Shown here one piece after another: positions 1-6,023 of a stretch of DNA of 6,838 bases; within the stretch, counting starts at the first letter, position 1; each line of letters begins with the position of its first letter. The notes under the pieces are model-generated. The model had not been told where the DNA came from. It was given only the letters and a program-made list of their open reading frames with translations, and did no database searches. Both the position numbers and the translations under genes were made by a program. The DNA is from an uncultured Flavobacteriales bacterium (lineage in GTDB: Bacteria > Bacteroidota > Bacteroidia > Flavobacteriales > CALTNV01), in NCBI GenBank assembly GCA_943845485.1, contig CALTNV010000121.1, positions 1-6,838 of the forward strand. The letters are read 5' to 3'.

Positions 1-1
1 G

Positions 2-763
2 GTGTTTCTTCAGCAACTGCCTCATTTAATTTTTAAAGAAGAGATTGATCCAAAAACTGGTTTACTACCTTTTCAAGCTAGAAAAATAGCTTTTAATCTT
101 GGTTTATCTGGAGTAGCATTTAAAGAAATGACAAAGTTTGTTACATCTTTATACAACGCTTACGTTGGATGTGATGCTGCTATGTTTGAAATAAACCCAG
201 TGTTAAAAACTTCTGACAACAAAATTATAGCTGTTGATTCAAAAGTAACTTTGGATGCTAGTGCGTTATACAGACATAAAAATTATGCAGAAATGCGTGA
301 TAAAACAGAAGAAGACCCAACAGAAGTTGAAGCAGATGAAGCTGGTTTAAACTTTGTTAAACTTGACGGTAACGTTGGGTGTATGGTTAACGGTGCTGGT
401 TTAGCTATGGCAACAATGGATATTATCAAAATGTCTGGTGGTAACCCTGCTAACTTTTTAGATGTTGGAGGAACTGCAAATGCTGAAAGAGTAGAAAAAG
501 CTTTTAGAATCATCTTAAAAGATGAAAATGTTAAAGCTATTTTAGTCAATATTTTTGGTGGAATTGTAAGATGTGATAGAGTTGCTCAAGGTATTGTTGA
601 TGCATATAATAACATTGGAGATATTAACATACCAATAATTGTTAGATTGCAAGGAACAAATGCTGAAGAAGCACAAGCTTTGATTAAAGAATCAGGATTA
701 AAAGTTCATTCTGTAGTATTACTAAAAGAAGCTGCTGAAAAAATTACTGAGGTATTAGCTTAA
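2..763 (+). CDS. sucC: Succinate--CoA ligase (ADP-forming) subunit beta, 5'-truncated
   Basis: This is the C-terminal part of the beta subunit of succinyl-CoA synthetase, the cytoplasmic TCA-cycle enzyme that makes succinate and ATP (or GTP) from succinyl-CoA, working with SucD. About 248 family-like residues are present of roughly 395 in the full protein. The end of the ATP-grasp domain is visible, with the metal-site segment FEINPV followed by AVDSKVTLD. After it comes the CoA-ligase domain with GNVGCMVNGAGLAMATMD, NFLDVGGTA, NIFGGIVRCD and VRLQGTNAEEA. The family match starts at PHLIFKEEIDP (base 20). The codons before base 20 do not fit the family, and their reverse complement encodes AVAEET plus CC, exactly what should precede HLIF. 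The GTG at base 2 is therefore not a real start. A terminator follows 23 bases after the stop. The identification is secure; only the left edge is doubtful. Confidence 0.96.
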   Translation: MFLQQLPHLIFKEEIDPKTGLLPFQARKIAFNLGLSGVAFKEMTKFVTSLYNAYVGCDAAMFEINPVLKTSDNKIIAVDSKVTLDASALYRHKNYAEMRDKTEEDPTEVEADEAGLNFVKLDGNVGCMVNGAGLAMATMDIIKMSGGNPANFLDVGGTANAERVEKAFRIILKDENVKAILVNIFGGIVRCDRVAQGIVDAYNNIGDINIPIIVRLQGTNAEEAQALIKESGLKVHSVVLLKEAAEKITEVLA

Positions 764-785
764 AAATAAAAAAACATATTTTTTT

Positions 786-817
786 AAAGCCTTCTGATAT
801 ATTCAGAAGGCTTTTTT
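786..817 (+). terminator. Intrinsic terminator of sucC
   Basis: A perfect 12-bp stem (AAAGCCTTCTGA pairing with TCAGAAGGCTTT) has a 5-base loop, TATAT, and ends in a run of six T. It begins 23 bases after the sucC stop codon. The A-run on the left side is short, so it should work mainly on rightward transcripts. Confidence 0.92.
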
Positions 818-999
818 ATTTAGTACTTATTAAAAACAACAATTCACATAAATCTTTCTTGGAATAAATATAAGTATCTAATTTATTTTCTTCCTAAAAA
901 ACACTTATTTGATAAAGTAAAACATTGTATCATAAGTAAAAAGTACCATAAAGAATGAAAAACTTTCTAAACTTCTAAATCCAAAACACTGTAACAAAA

Positions 1000-1017
1000 A
1001 AAATAAATATTTATTTT
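1000..1017. repeat. 18-bp perfect AT-only palindrome upstream of the S41 peptidase gene
   Basis: AAAATAAATATTTATTTT reads the same on both strands and ends 31 bases before the ATG of the S41 peptidase-like gene. It could be an operator or part of an AT-rich promoter. However, the whole spacer (818-1048) is so AT-rich that chance is a real alternative. That spacer holds no convincing gene, no RNA gene, and no good TAnnTTTG promoter on either strand. Confidence 0.4.
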
Positions 1018-1022
1018 AAATT

Positions 1023-1029
1023 AAGGAGG
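1023..1029 (+). promoter_or_regulatory. Shine-Dalgarno-like AAGGAGG, unusually far from the start codon
   Basis: AAGGAGG is a full anti-16S-type motif, but 19 bases separate it from the ATG at 1049, where 5-9 would be usual. The other genes in this window have no such motif, as expected for Flavobacteriia. It may be accidental, may belong to a folded leader, or may mark a non-standard start. The only in-frame candidates between it and the ATG are ATC at 1031 and ATT at 1034. Confidence 0.35.
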
Positions 1030-1048
1030 AATCATTCTTAGTTTAAAT

Positions 1049-2872
1049 ATGATAAAACTTAGCCTAACAATATCTTTACTAATACTTTTAAGCTTAACTA
1101 ATCTAAATAGTCAATCTACTGAAGAGAGGTTATACTTTGATTGTATGTTTAATGCTGAACGTCAACTAGAACAAAACTCTTTAAACCCAGCAATTAAGAG
1201 TTTTAAACAAGCACTAAAATATAAAAAAACAAAACAAGCATATATGTCTTTAACAAAGACTTATTCAAAAAAAAATAATATTAGAAAAGCTTACAAAGCA
1301 TTTGAAAACTATGTAAAACTTGAGGAAGTTGACAAACTAAGTAATATATTAACAGATCCAGATTTTTTTTATTTAAGCTTTAATGAAAAAAAATGGTACA
1401 AAGTAATTAGTGACATACATTACAGAAGTTTTTCATATACAAAATCAAGTGAAAAAGTTTACAAATCAATATATAACCAAGTTAGTTACAAGGAATATAT
1501 TGAAGATATAACTGTATTATATGAAACAATAATAAATACTCATCCTGGTGTAAACTGGTATATTTCAAAATCAGAATTTGAACAAGAATATCAATATTAT
1601 CTAAATAAATTTAATGATAGCAGTGATATTAACTCTATTGATATATACAAAAGTAGTATCGAATTAGTTGAAAAAATAAAATGTGGTCATTCAGCAGTTC
1701 AATTATCATCAAAACAAATAGAAGAAATTACTAAAAAAAACTTTTTCTTTCCTTATCCTATAAAAGTTATTAACAACGAGATTTATGTGTTTAAAAATAA
1801 CACATCATTTAATGAAAAACTAATTAGTATAGACAATATTAGTACATCAGAAATTTTAACAACATTACATAAGGATAATTTTGGAGATGGATATAGTACA
1901 ACAATTGGTGATTATGATTTAGAACAATTTTTTGATATTTATTTTACTTTATATTTTGGAAGTAATGATTCAATTAAAATTGAGTTATTAAATCCAACAA
2001 CTAATAAAATCACCAAGAAAAACTACGCAATGATAGATACTAAAACTTCTCAAAAACTGTTTTATAAAGCCCACAAATCATTTAGTGATGAACTAAAAAT
2101 AAAATATGACAAAATTGAAAATAAAGCGACTTTAAAAATTAACACATTCACAAATAATAATCTTTATAATCATTTAATGTTTGAAAATACCTATTTAGAA
2201 TTTTTCAAAACAGTAAGAGATAGTAACTATAGTAATGTTGTAATTGATTTAAGAGATAATTTAGGTGGTTATTATCAAAATGTAAGATTATTACTCTCAT
2301 ATTTTTTAAATGAAAACAATAATCCTTATGAGAGTTTTAACATAGCAAATATTGATTCCCTATGCACTATTGATTATTTAAGTATAGATGATGAGTTAAT
2401 TCACGATATGAAAATGCATTTTGACTATAAAAACGGAAAATATACTTTTAGAGAAGAAGTAATATCTCCTTTACCATTAAATAAATATAGTTTTAATGGT
2501 AATGTATTTATTCTAGTAAGTGGAAAATCTTTCTCTGGATCAAGTTTATTCACTAGTATCATGAAAGAAAGTTATCATAATACAACCATTATTGGAGAAG
2601 AAACTGGAGGTGGTAAAAATGGAACAACAGCTTATTATTCTACAGAATTAATATTACCAAACTCGAAAATTGAAATAACAATACCTTTAGTTAAAATGGT
2701 TGTTAACACAGAACAATCATCTAAGTCTGGAGGAATTATACCTGATTACCAAATTACATATGAGTATAATGATTATACTTTAAAAATTGATAAAGAAAAT
2801 ACGCAAGTAAATAACTTAATTAAATTAAGAACTAATGAAAGTTTAATTACTGAAATGATTGAAAACGAATGA
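1049..2872 (+). CDS. Exported S41-family peptidase-like protein with N-terminal helical repeats
   Basis: This 607-residue protein is probably exported. Residues 1-21 form a signal peptide (MIKL, then a Leu/Ile-rich core), with likely cleavage before Gln22. Residues about 28-92 look like one or two TPR-type helical hairpins (AIKSFKQALKY, RKAYKAFENYVKL). From about 145 onward it follows the Bacteroidota S41 (tail-specific protease/tricorn-core) pattern. NTHPG lies at 163-167, KCGHS at 211-215, and a PDZ-like LISIDNISTSEIL follows. DLRDNLGG is at 400-407. SGKSFSGSSLF starts at 491, with Ser496 the likely nucleophile, and IIGEETGGGKNG is at 514-525. His214 may serve the role of the tricorn-type histidine; Lys523 is an alternative base. 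The substrate is unknown. The ATG is chosen because it gives a clean signal peptide. The gene stands alone between sucC and the convergent purK, and its last codons lie in a 20-bp inverted repeat. The family call is fairly sure; proteolytic activity is inferred. Confidence 0.85.
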   Translation: MIKLSLTISLLILLSLTNLNSQSTEERLYFDCMFNAERQLEQNSLNPAIKSFKQALKYKKTKQAYMSLTKTYSKKNNIRKAYKAFENYVKLEEVDKLSNILTDPDFFYLSFNEKKWYKVISDIHYRSFSYTKSSEKVYKSIYNQVSYKEYIEDITVLYETIINTHPGVNWYISKSEFEQEYQYYLNKFNDSSDINSIDIYKSSIELVEKIKCGHSAVQLSSKQIEEITKKNFFFPYPIKVINNEIYVFKNNTSFNEKLISIDNISTSEILTTLHKDNFGDGYSTTIGDYDLEQFFDIYFTLYFGSNDSIKIELLNPTTNKITKKNYAMIDTKTSQKLFYKAHKSFSDELKIKYDKIENKATLKINTFTNNNLYNHLMFENTYLEFFKTVRDSNYSNVVIDLRDNLGGYYQNVRLLLSYFLNENNNPYESFNIANIDSLCTIDYLSIDDELIHDMKMHFDYKNGKYTFREEVISPLPLNKYSFNGNVFILVSGKSFSGSSLFTSIMKESYHNTTIIGEETGGGKNGTTAYYSTELILPNSKIEITIPLVKMVVNTEQSSKSGGIIPDYQITYEYNDYTLKIDKENTQVNNLIKLRTNESLITEMIENE

Positions 2873-2907
2873 TAATATTAGCATTTATTTTCAATCATTT
2901 CAGTAAT
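2846..2907. repeat. Perfect 20-bp inverted repeat between the convergent S41 gene and purK (possible bidirectional terminator)
   Basis: The left arm, 2846-2865 (ATTACTGAAATGATTGAAAA), is the exact reverse complement of 2888-2907, with a 22-base spacer. Within the spacer, AATG (2868-2871) and CATT (2882-2885) could add a short inner stem. The left arm encodes the last residues of the S41 protein, whose stop codon (2870-2872) lies in the loop. The right arm lies 11 bases past the purK stop. No T-run follows on either strand, so it is not a classical intrinsic terminator, although its position suits ending both transcripts. Confidence 0.75.
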
Positions 2908-2918
2908 ATCTTAGTTAT

Positions 2919-4061
2919 TTAAGCAATTACTTTTAAAATATTTTTTACTTGAAGAGCTTTGTCTTTGGCTCTATTAATATCCTTACTTAAAATTGTAATA
3001 TGTCCCATTTTTCTAAAAGGCTTAGTATCTTGCTTCCCATATAAATGTACAAAAACATCAGACATAGAAATTACTTCTTCCATACCTTCATAAACAACTC
3101 TACCTGAATAGTCTTTTTCTCCTAAAACATTAACCATTACAGAAGGGTAAATAATTTCTGTACTACCTAAAGGCATGTTTAATACAGACCTTAAATGTTG
3201 TTCAAATTGAGAAGTTATATTCCCCTCTATGGTTTGATGACCGCTATTGTGGGGTCTAGGAGCTACCTCATTAATCAGTAACTCACCCGATTTGGTTAAA
3301 AAAAACTCTACAGCTAAAATTCCAACCATATTTAACTCTGAAATAATTTGAATAGCTAAATCTTTTGCTTTTTTCTCTATATCAGCTGTAATATCAGCTG
3401 GTGAAAATAAAAACTCTACTAAATTGGCAGTAGCACTAAATTCACACTCCACAGTTGGATATGTAATTATATCATTTGAAGTATTTCTTGCAACTATAAC
3501 AGATAACTCTTTATCTATATCAACTAAATCTTCTACAACACAAGGAGAATCAAAACAGTTTTTTAAATCATCATCATTTTTTATAACCATTACACCTTTT
3601 CCATCATAACCTCCCTTTCTTAATTTTAAAACATAAGGATATGAAATTTGTTTTGAAATCAAATCTTCTTTATTTTTTACCAAAACAAAATCAGAAGAAG
3701 AAATCTCTTTAGATTGATAAAATTGTTTTTGTAAACCTTTGTCTTGAATAACTTGTAAAACATTAGGTTGAGGAAAAACTTTAACTCCTTTTTTTTCTAA
3801 ATCAAATAAAGCATCAACGTTAACATTTTCTATTTCAATAGTTAAAACATCCTTATCTTTTCCAAAATTATAAACATCATCATAACTTTGTAAACTTCCC
3901 AAAGTAAAAGAAGTTGCTATATTAAAACACGGAGCTTCCTTTGTATTATCCATGATATGAATATCTACATTATAGTTTATAGCCTCTTGAATAAACATAC
4001 GGCCTAATTGGCCTCCACCTAAAATACCTAATTTAAAATCTGATGTGTAAAACTTTTCCAT
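2919..4061 (-). CDS. purK: 5-(carboxyamino)imidazole ribonucleotide synthase (N5-CAIR synthetase)
   Basis: This is the cytoplasmic enzyme of de novo purine synthesis that carboxylates AIR with bicarbonate and ATP to give N5-CAIR, the substrate of PurE. The protein has 380 residues, normal for the family. The N-terminal nucleotide-fold motif GILGGGQLGRM is at 12-22. The ATP-grasp motif RKGGYDGKG is centred on Tyr152, and a later ATP-grasp stretch reads VVEDLVDIDKELSVIVAR. The strongly conserved NEVAPRPHNSGH is at 264-275, followed by SQFEQHLR and the C-terminal YGK...RKMGHITIL. The start at 4061 (MEKFYTSDFK) is preferred. An upstream in-frame ATG at 4097 would add 12 unconserved residues (MVSNNKFKYLCI) and would place the likely promoter inside the gene. 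No purE is in view. The gene is convergent with the S41 gene and divergent from kdsB. Confidence 0.97.
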   Translation of the reverse strand: MEKFYTSDFKLGILGGGQLGRMFIQEAINYNVDIHIMDNTKEAPCFNIATSFTLGSLQSYDDVYNFGKDKDVLTIEIENVNVDALFDLEKKGVKVFPQPNVLQVIQDKGLQKQFYQSKEISSSDFVLVKNKEDLISKQISYPYVLKLRKGGYDGKGVMVIKNDDDLKNCFDSPCVVEDLVDIDKELSVIVARNTSNDIITYPTVECEFSATANLVEFLFSPADITADIEKKAKDLAIQIISELNMVGILAVEFFLTKSGELLINEVAPRPHNSGHQTIEGNITSQFEQHLRSVLNMPLGSTEIIYPSVMVNVLGEKDYSGRVVYEGMEEVISMSDVFVHLYGKQDTKPFRKMGHITILSKDINRAKDKALQVKNILKVIA

Positions 4062-4065
4062 AATA

Positions 4066-4094
4066 CAAAGATATTTGAATTTGTTATTTGAAAC
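4066..4094 (-). promoter_or_regulatory. Probable purK promoter
   Basis: On the minus strand, TATCTTTG (4073-4066) matches the Bacteroidota -7 element TAnnTTTG in full. A GTTT (4094-4091) lies 17 bp upstream in the place of the TTG -33 element. Transcription would start at or within a few bases of the ATG at 4061, so the message would be almost leaderless. The box lies only 7 bp from the -33 element of the opposite kdsB promoter. Confidence 0.5.
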
Positions 4095-4110
4095 CATACT
4101 TTTACCTTTA
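4081..4110 (+). promoter_or_regulatory. Probable kdsB promoter
   Basis: TTG (4081-4083), 19 bp, then TACCTTTA (4103-4110) matches the Bacteroidota promoter except for the final base of the -7 box. It predicts a start near 4117 and a leader of about 12 bases before the ATG at 4129. No Shine-Dalgarno sequence is present, and the leader is all A/T apart from one C. Confidence 0.55.
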
Positions 4111-4128
4111 TTATTTAAATTTTTTTCA

Positions 4129-4863
4129 ATGAAAATTATAAGTGTTATTCCAGCAAGATATCAATCAACAAGATTTCCGGGTAAACCATTAGTGGATATT
4201 AAAGGAAAATCAATGATTCAGAGAGTTTATGAACAGGTTAATTTATCCACACTTATACATGAAGTATACATAGCTACTGATGATGAAAGAATTTATAATC
4301 ACGTAAAAGCTTTTAACGGAAATGTAATTATGACATCAAAAAACCATGAAAGTGGGACAGATAGAATACAAGAATGTATTCAAAAAATAAATAGTGATGC
4401 TGATTTTATTATTAATATTCAAGGAGATGAACCTTTTATTTATCCTGAACAGATTGATGATTTATGTAAAAGTATTAATAACAACACTCAGATAATTACA
4501 ATGTATCATTCAATAGACAACATTAATGATATATTGAATCAAAATAAAGTAAAAGTAGTTTTTAATAAAAAAAATGAAGCTATATATTTTAGTAGAGCAC
4601 CTATACCTTTTCAAAAATCTAAAGATCAAAATAACTGGATTATAAAAAACAATTACTTTGGTCATATTGGCGTGTACGGTTATTCAAAAAATGCTTTAAA
4701 TAAAATAACAAAACTTAAACCTTCTAAATTAGAGCAATTAGAAAGTTTAGAACAATTGCGATGGCTTGAAAACGATTTTAAAATCACTGTAGTTGAAAGT
4801 AAATACCAATCTATTGGTATTGATACACCTGAGGATCTTAATAATGCATTATCTAAATTATGA
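4129..4863 (+). CDS. kdsB: 3-deoxy-manno-octulosonate cytidylyltransferase (CMP-Kdo synthetase)
   Basis: KdsB activates Kdo with CTP to give CMP-Kdo, the donor for the inner core of lipopolysaccharide, in the cytoplasm. The protein has 244 residues, the usual size. The nucleotide-binding signature IPARYQSTRFPGKPL is at residues 7-21, followed by ATDDERI and the HESGTDR motif. QGDEP is at 98-102 with the metal-binding Asp100, then YFSRAPIPF, HIGVYGY and LEQLESLEQLRWLE. GIDTPEDL, starting near 230, carries the second metal ligand. The start at 4129 (MKIISVIPAR) fits the family. An upstream in-frame ATG at 4075 would add a hydrophobic 18-residue tail foreign to the family and would span the likely promoter. 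The stop overlaps the next start as ATGA, which suggests coupled translation. Confidence 0.97.
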   Translation: MKIISVIPARYQSTRFPGKPLVDIKGKSMIQRVYEQVNLSTLIHEVYIATDDERIYNHVKAFNGNVIMTSKNHESGTDRIQECIQKINSDADFIINIQGDEPFIYPEQIDDLCKSINNNTQIITMYHSIDNINDILNQNKVKVVFNKKNEAIYFSRAPIPFQKSKDQNNWIIKNNYFGHIGVYGYSKNALNKITKLKPSKLEQLESLEQLRWLENDFKITVVESKYQSIGIDTPEDLNNALSKL

Positions 4864-5258
4864 TTAATTTTAAAAATCACATAATTGAACTTTTAAAAAT
4901 TAAAAACGCAATAAATTTACCAAACTTTGGTTGTTTTATTGCTGTTGACTATCCAAGTTTTAAAAAAGAAAACATCATTTATCCTCCATCAAGAAAAGTG
5001 ATATTTAAATCTGATTATAAAGATGAGGAAGATTACTTAGCTACTTATATTATATCGAAAGAAAAAATAAGTTTAAGTAAAGCAATTTATGAAATACAAA
5101 AAGAAATTAATCTAATTAAAGAGTATGTTTTAGAAGAAAATAATTATCAATTTGATGAATTAGGAAGTTTTTTCTTGAACAAATCTGGGGATATAGCATT
5201 TAAATTTAACGAAAAATGCAACTTAAATTTAAAAAGCTATGGGTTAAAACCTATTTAG
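4860..5258 (+). CDS. Stand-alone tandem HU-like (CCDC81-type) domain protein
   Basis: This 132-residue protein shows the layout of the two HU-like CCDC81-type domains found at the N-terminus of many Bacteroidota SPOR-domain proteins. The first domain (about 1-55) has IIELLKI, PNFGCF (21-26, usually PNFGGF) and PPSRKVIF (42-49). The second (about 56-129) has a helical part, KISLSKAIYEIQKEI, then DELGSFFL (99-106), a GDIAF strand and the closing SYGL (126-129). In the usual proteins a low-complexity linker, a membrane helix and a peptidoglycan-binding SPOR domain follow; here the chain stops right after YGL. No signal peptide or membrane segment is seen, so a cytoplasmic location is expected. 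It overlaps kdsB by 4 bases (ATGA) and is surely co-transcribed with it. Its 3' end overlaps the convergent membrane-protein gene by 8 bp. I recognise the family from its motif pattern; its ligand is unknown to me. Confidence 0.8.
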   Translation: MINFKNHIIELLKIKNAINLPNFGCFIAVDYPSFKKENIIYPPSRKVIFKSDYKDEEDYLATYIISKEKISLSKAIYEIQKEINLIKEYVLEENNYQFDELGSFFLNKSGDIAFKFNEKCNLNLKSYGLKPI

Positions 5259-5496
5259 TATTAGGCTTATTATTTAAGCTATTTGTTATTGTTTTTTTTG
5301 TAAAAATATAAGCTATTTTTCTTCCTAATTTTGTATTCACTACAAATTTTGATAAAAGAGGATGTAATTCATACTCGTTTGAAACATATTCAATGGCTTC
5401 ATTTTTAGATTTTTTATAATGCTTTTCAGGTACTAATATAAATATAGATATTAAAACTAAAAACACTACTAAAACAACTTTATATCTTTTTTTCAT
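5251..5496 (-). CDS. Small single-pass membrane protein, function unknown
   Basis: I do not recognise this 81-residue protein. It begins MKKRYK, a positive segment, followed by a membrane helix at about residues 7-23 (VVLVVFLVLISIFILVP). A basic tail of about 58 residues follows (EAIEYVSNEYELHPLLSKFVV, then KLGRKIAYIFTKK). There is no lipobox cysteine and no clear cleavage site, so it is probably an anchored protein with the tail outside the cytoplasm. The start at 5496 lies about 20 bases beyond the rplS terminator. The nearest promoter-like box (TAATTTTA, 5510-5503) is too close to the ATG to leave a leader, so expression may depend on read-through from rplS. Its end overlaps the HU-like gene tail to tail by 8 bp. 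The membrane-helix composition and an uninterrupted frame in an otherwise empty gap favour a real gene. Confidence 0.65.
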   Translation of the reverse strand: MKKRYKVVLVVFLVLISIFILVPEKHYKKSKNEAIEYVSNEYELHPLLSKFVVNTKLGRKIAYIFTKKTITNSLNNKPNTK

Positions 5497-5513
5497 ATTT
5501 CATAAAATTAAAT

Positions 5514-5547
5514 AAAAAAAAGGACTTGCTCACACAAGTCCTTTTTT
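5514..5547 (-). terminator. Intrinsic terminator of rplS, usable in both directions
   Basis: A perfect 13-bp stem pairs AAAAAAGGACTTG (5516-5528) with CAAGTCCTTTTTT (5535-5547) around the 6-base loop CTCACA. It starts 18 bases after the rplS stop. Both flanks are A/T runs, so transcripts from either strand would end in a U tract. It should also stop rightward read-through from the kdsB operon. Confidence 0.9.
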
Positions 5548-5565
5548 AATTCACCAAAAGTGAAA

Positions 5566-5928
5566 TTATTTTTTGTTAGCAACGTATCTTTTTTCTTTAA
5601 TACGAGCTGCCTTACCTGTTCTTTCACGTAAATAAAAGATACGAGCTCTTCTAACTCTACCTCTTTTAGTTATTTTTACTTCTGCAATTAAAGGAGAAGT
5701 AACTGGGAAAATTCTTTCAACACCAACGTTTCCAGACATTTTTCTAACAGTAAAAGTTTCAGTTACACCTGAACCTCTTCTTTGTAATACTACACCTTGA
5801 AAGTTTTGGATACGTTCTTTGTCTCCTTCTTTAATTTTATAACTTACAATAACAGTATCACCTGCTTGAAATGTTGGTAAAGCTTTTGCTTCTACTAATT
5901 CGTTTTCTATTTGCTTAATAATATCCAT
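5566..5928 (-). CDS. rplS: 50S ribosomal protein L19
   Basis: L19 lies at the interface of the 30S and 50S subunits. The protein has 120 residues, normal for the family. It shows the family's core: [28 protein letters not shown], then the strongly conserved [14 protein letters not shown] segment, [10 protein letters not shown], and the basic stretch [27 protein letters not shown] at the C-terminus. The ATG at 5928 ([11 protein letters not shown]) gives the usual short N-terminal helix. No Shine-Dalgarno sequence precedes it. It lies 95 bp downstream of trmD in the same direction. A promoter-like sequence in that gap suggests its own transcription as well as read-through from trmD. A strong terminator follows. 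Confidence 0.98.
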   Translation of the reverse strand: MDIIKQIENELVEAKALPTFQAGDTVIVSYKIKEGDKERIQNFQGVVLQRRGSGVTETFTVRKMSGNVGVERIFPVTSPLIAEVKITKRGRVRRARIFYLRERTGKAARIKEKRYVANKK

Positions 5929-5975
5929 GATCCGATATGTTTGAGTATTGTGTAAAGTCTATTTATTTCAGGTTA

Positions 5976-6004
5976 CAAAATTACAAACAAAAGTTTTAAA
6001 AAAC
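5976..6004 (-). promoter_or_regulatory. Probable rplS promoter
   Basis: On the minus strand, TAATTTTG (5983-5976) is a full match to the Bacteroidota -7 element TAnnTTTG. The region 15-20 bp upstream is GTTTTTT (6004-5998), a weak form of the TTG -33 element. A start near 5970 would give a leader of about 40 bases. Independent transcription would fit the high demand for L19 compared with TrmD. Confidence 0.5.
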
Positions 6005-6023
6005 TATTTATTTGTAATAATTT

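Noticed and set aside
283..549. 88-codon open frame on the minus strand
   Set aside because: It lies wholly inside sucC on the opposite strand. The plus-strand frame is a clear SucC, and the minus-strand product resembles nothing known.
1031..1036. ATC or ATT as the start of the S41 gene, close to AAGGAGG
   Set aside because: Such starts are very rare, and the ATG at 1049 gives a standard signal peptide. The idea is kept only as a possibility in the finding on this leader.
818..1048. Possible small gene or RNA in the spacer before the S41 gene
   Set aside because: Frames on both strands are broken after a few codons, no stable GC-bearing hairpin is seen, and no TAnnTTTG box is present.
3424..3609. 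61-codon plus-strand frame
   Set aside because: It is an opposite-strand shadow of the ATP-grasp core of purK and has no promoter or family resemblance.
4062..4097. 12-residue extension of PurK from the ATG at 4097
   Set aside because: The added residues are not family-like, and a full-match TATCTTTG box would fall within the coding sequence.
4075..4128. N-terminal extension of KdsB from an earlier in-frame ATG, adding a hydrophobic segment
   Set aside because: KdsB is cytoplasmic and begins at MKIISVIPAR in the family. The extension would span a good TTG-N19-TACCTTTA promoter and is explained by AT-rich DNA.
4680..4880. 66-codon minus-strand frame
   Set aside because: It overlaps the conserved C-terminus of kdsB and the start of the next gene, and has no features of a real protein.
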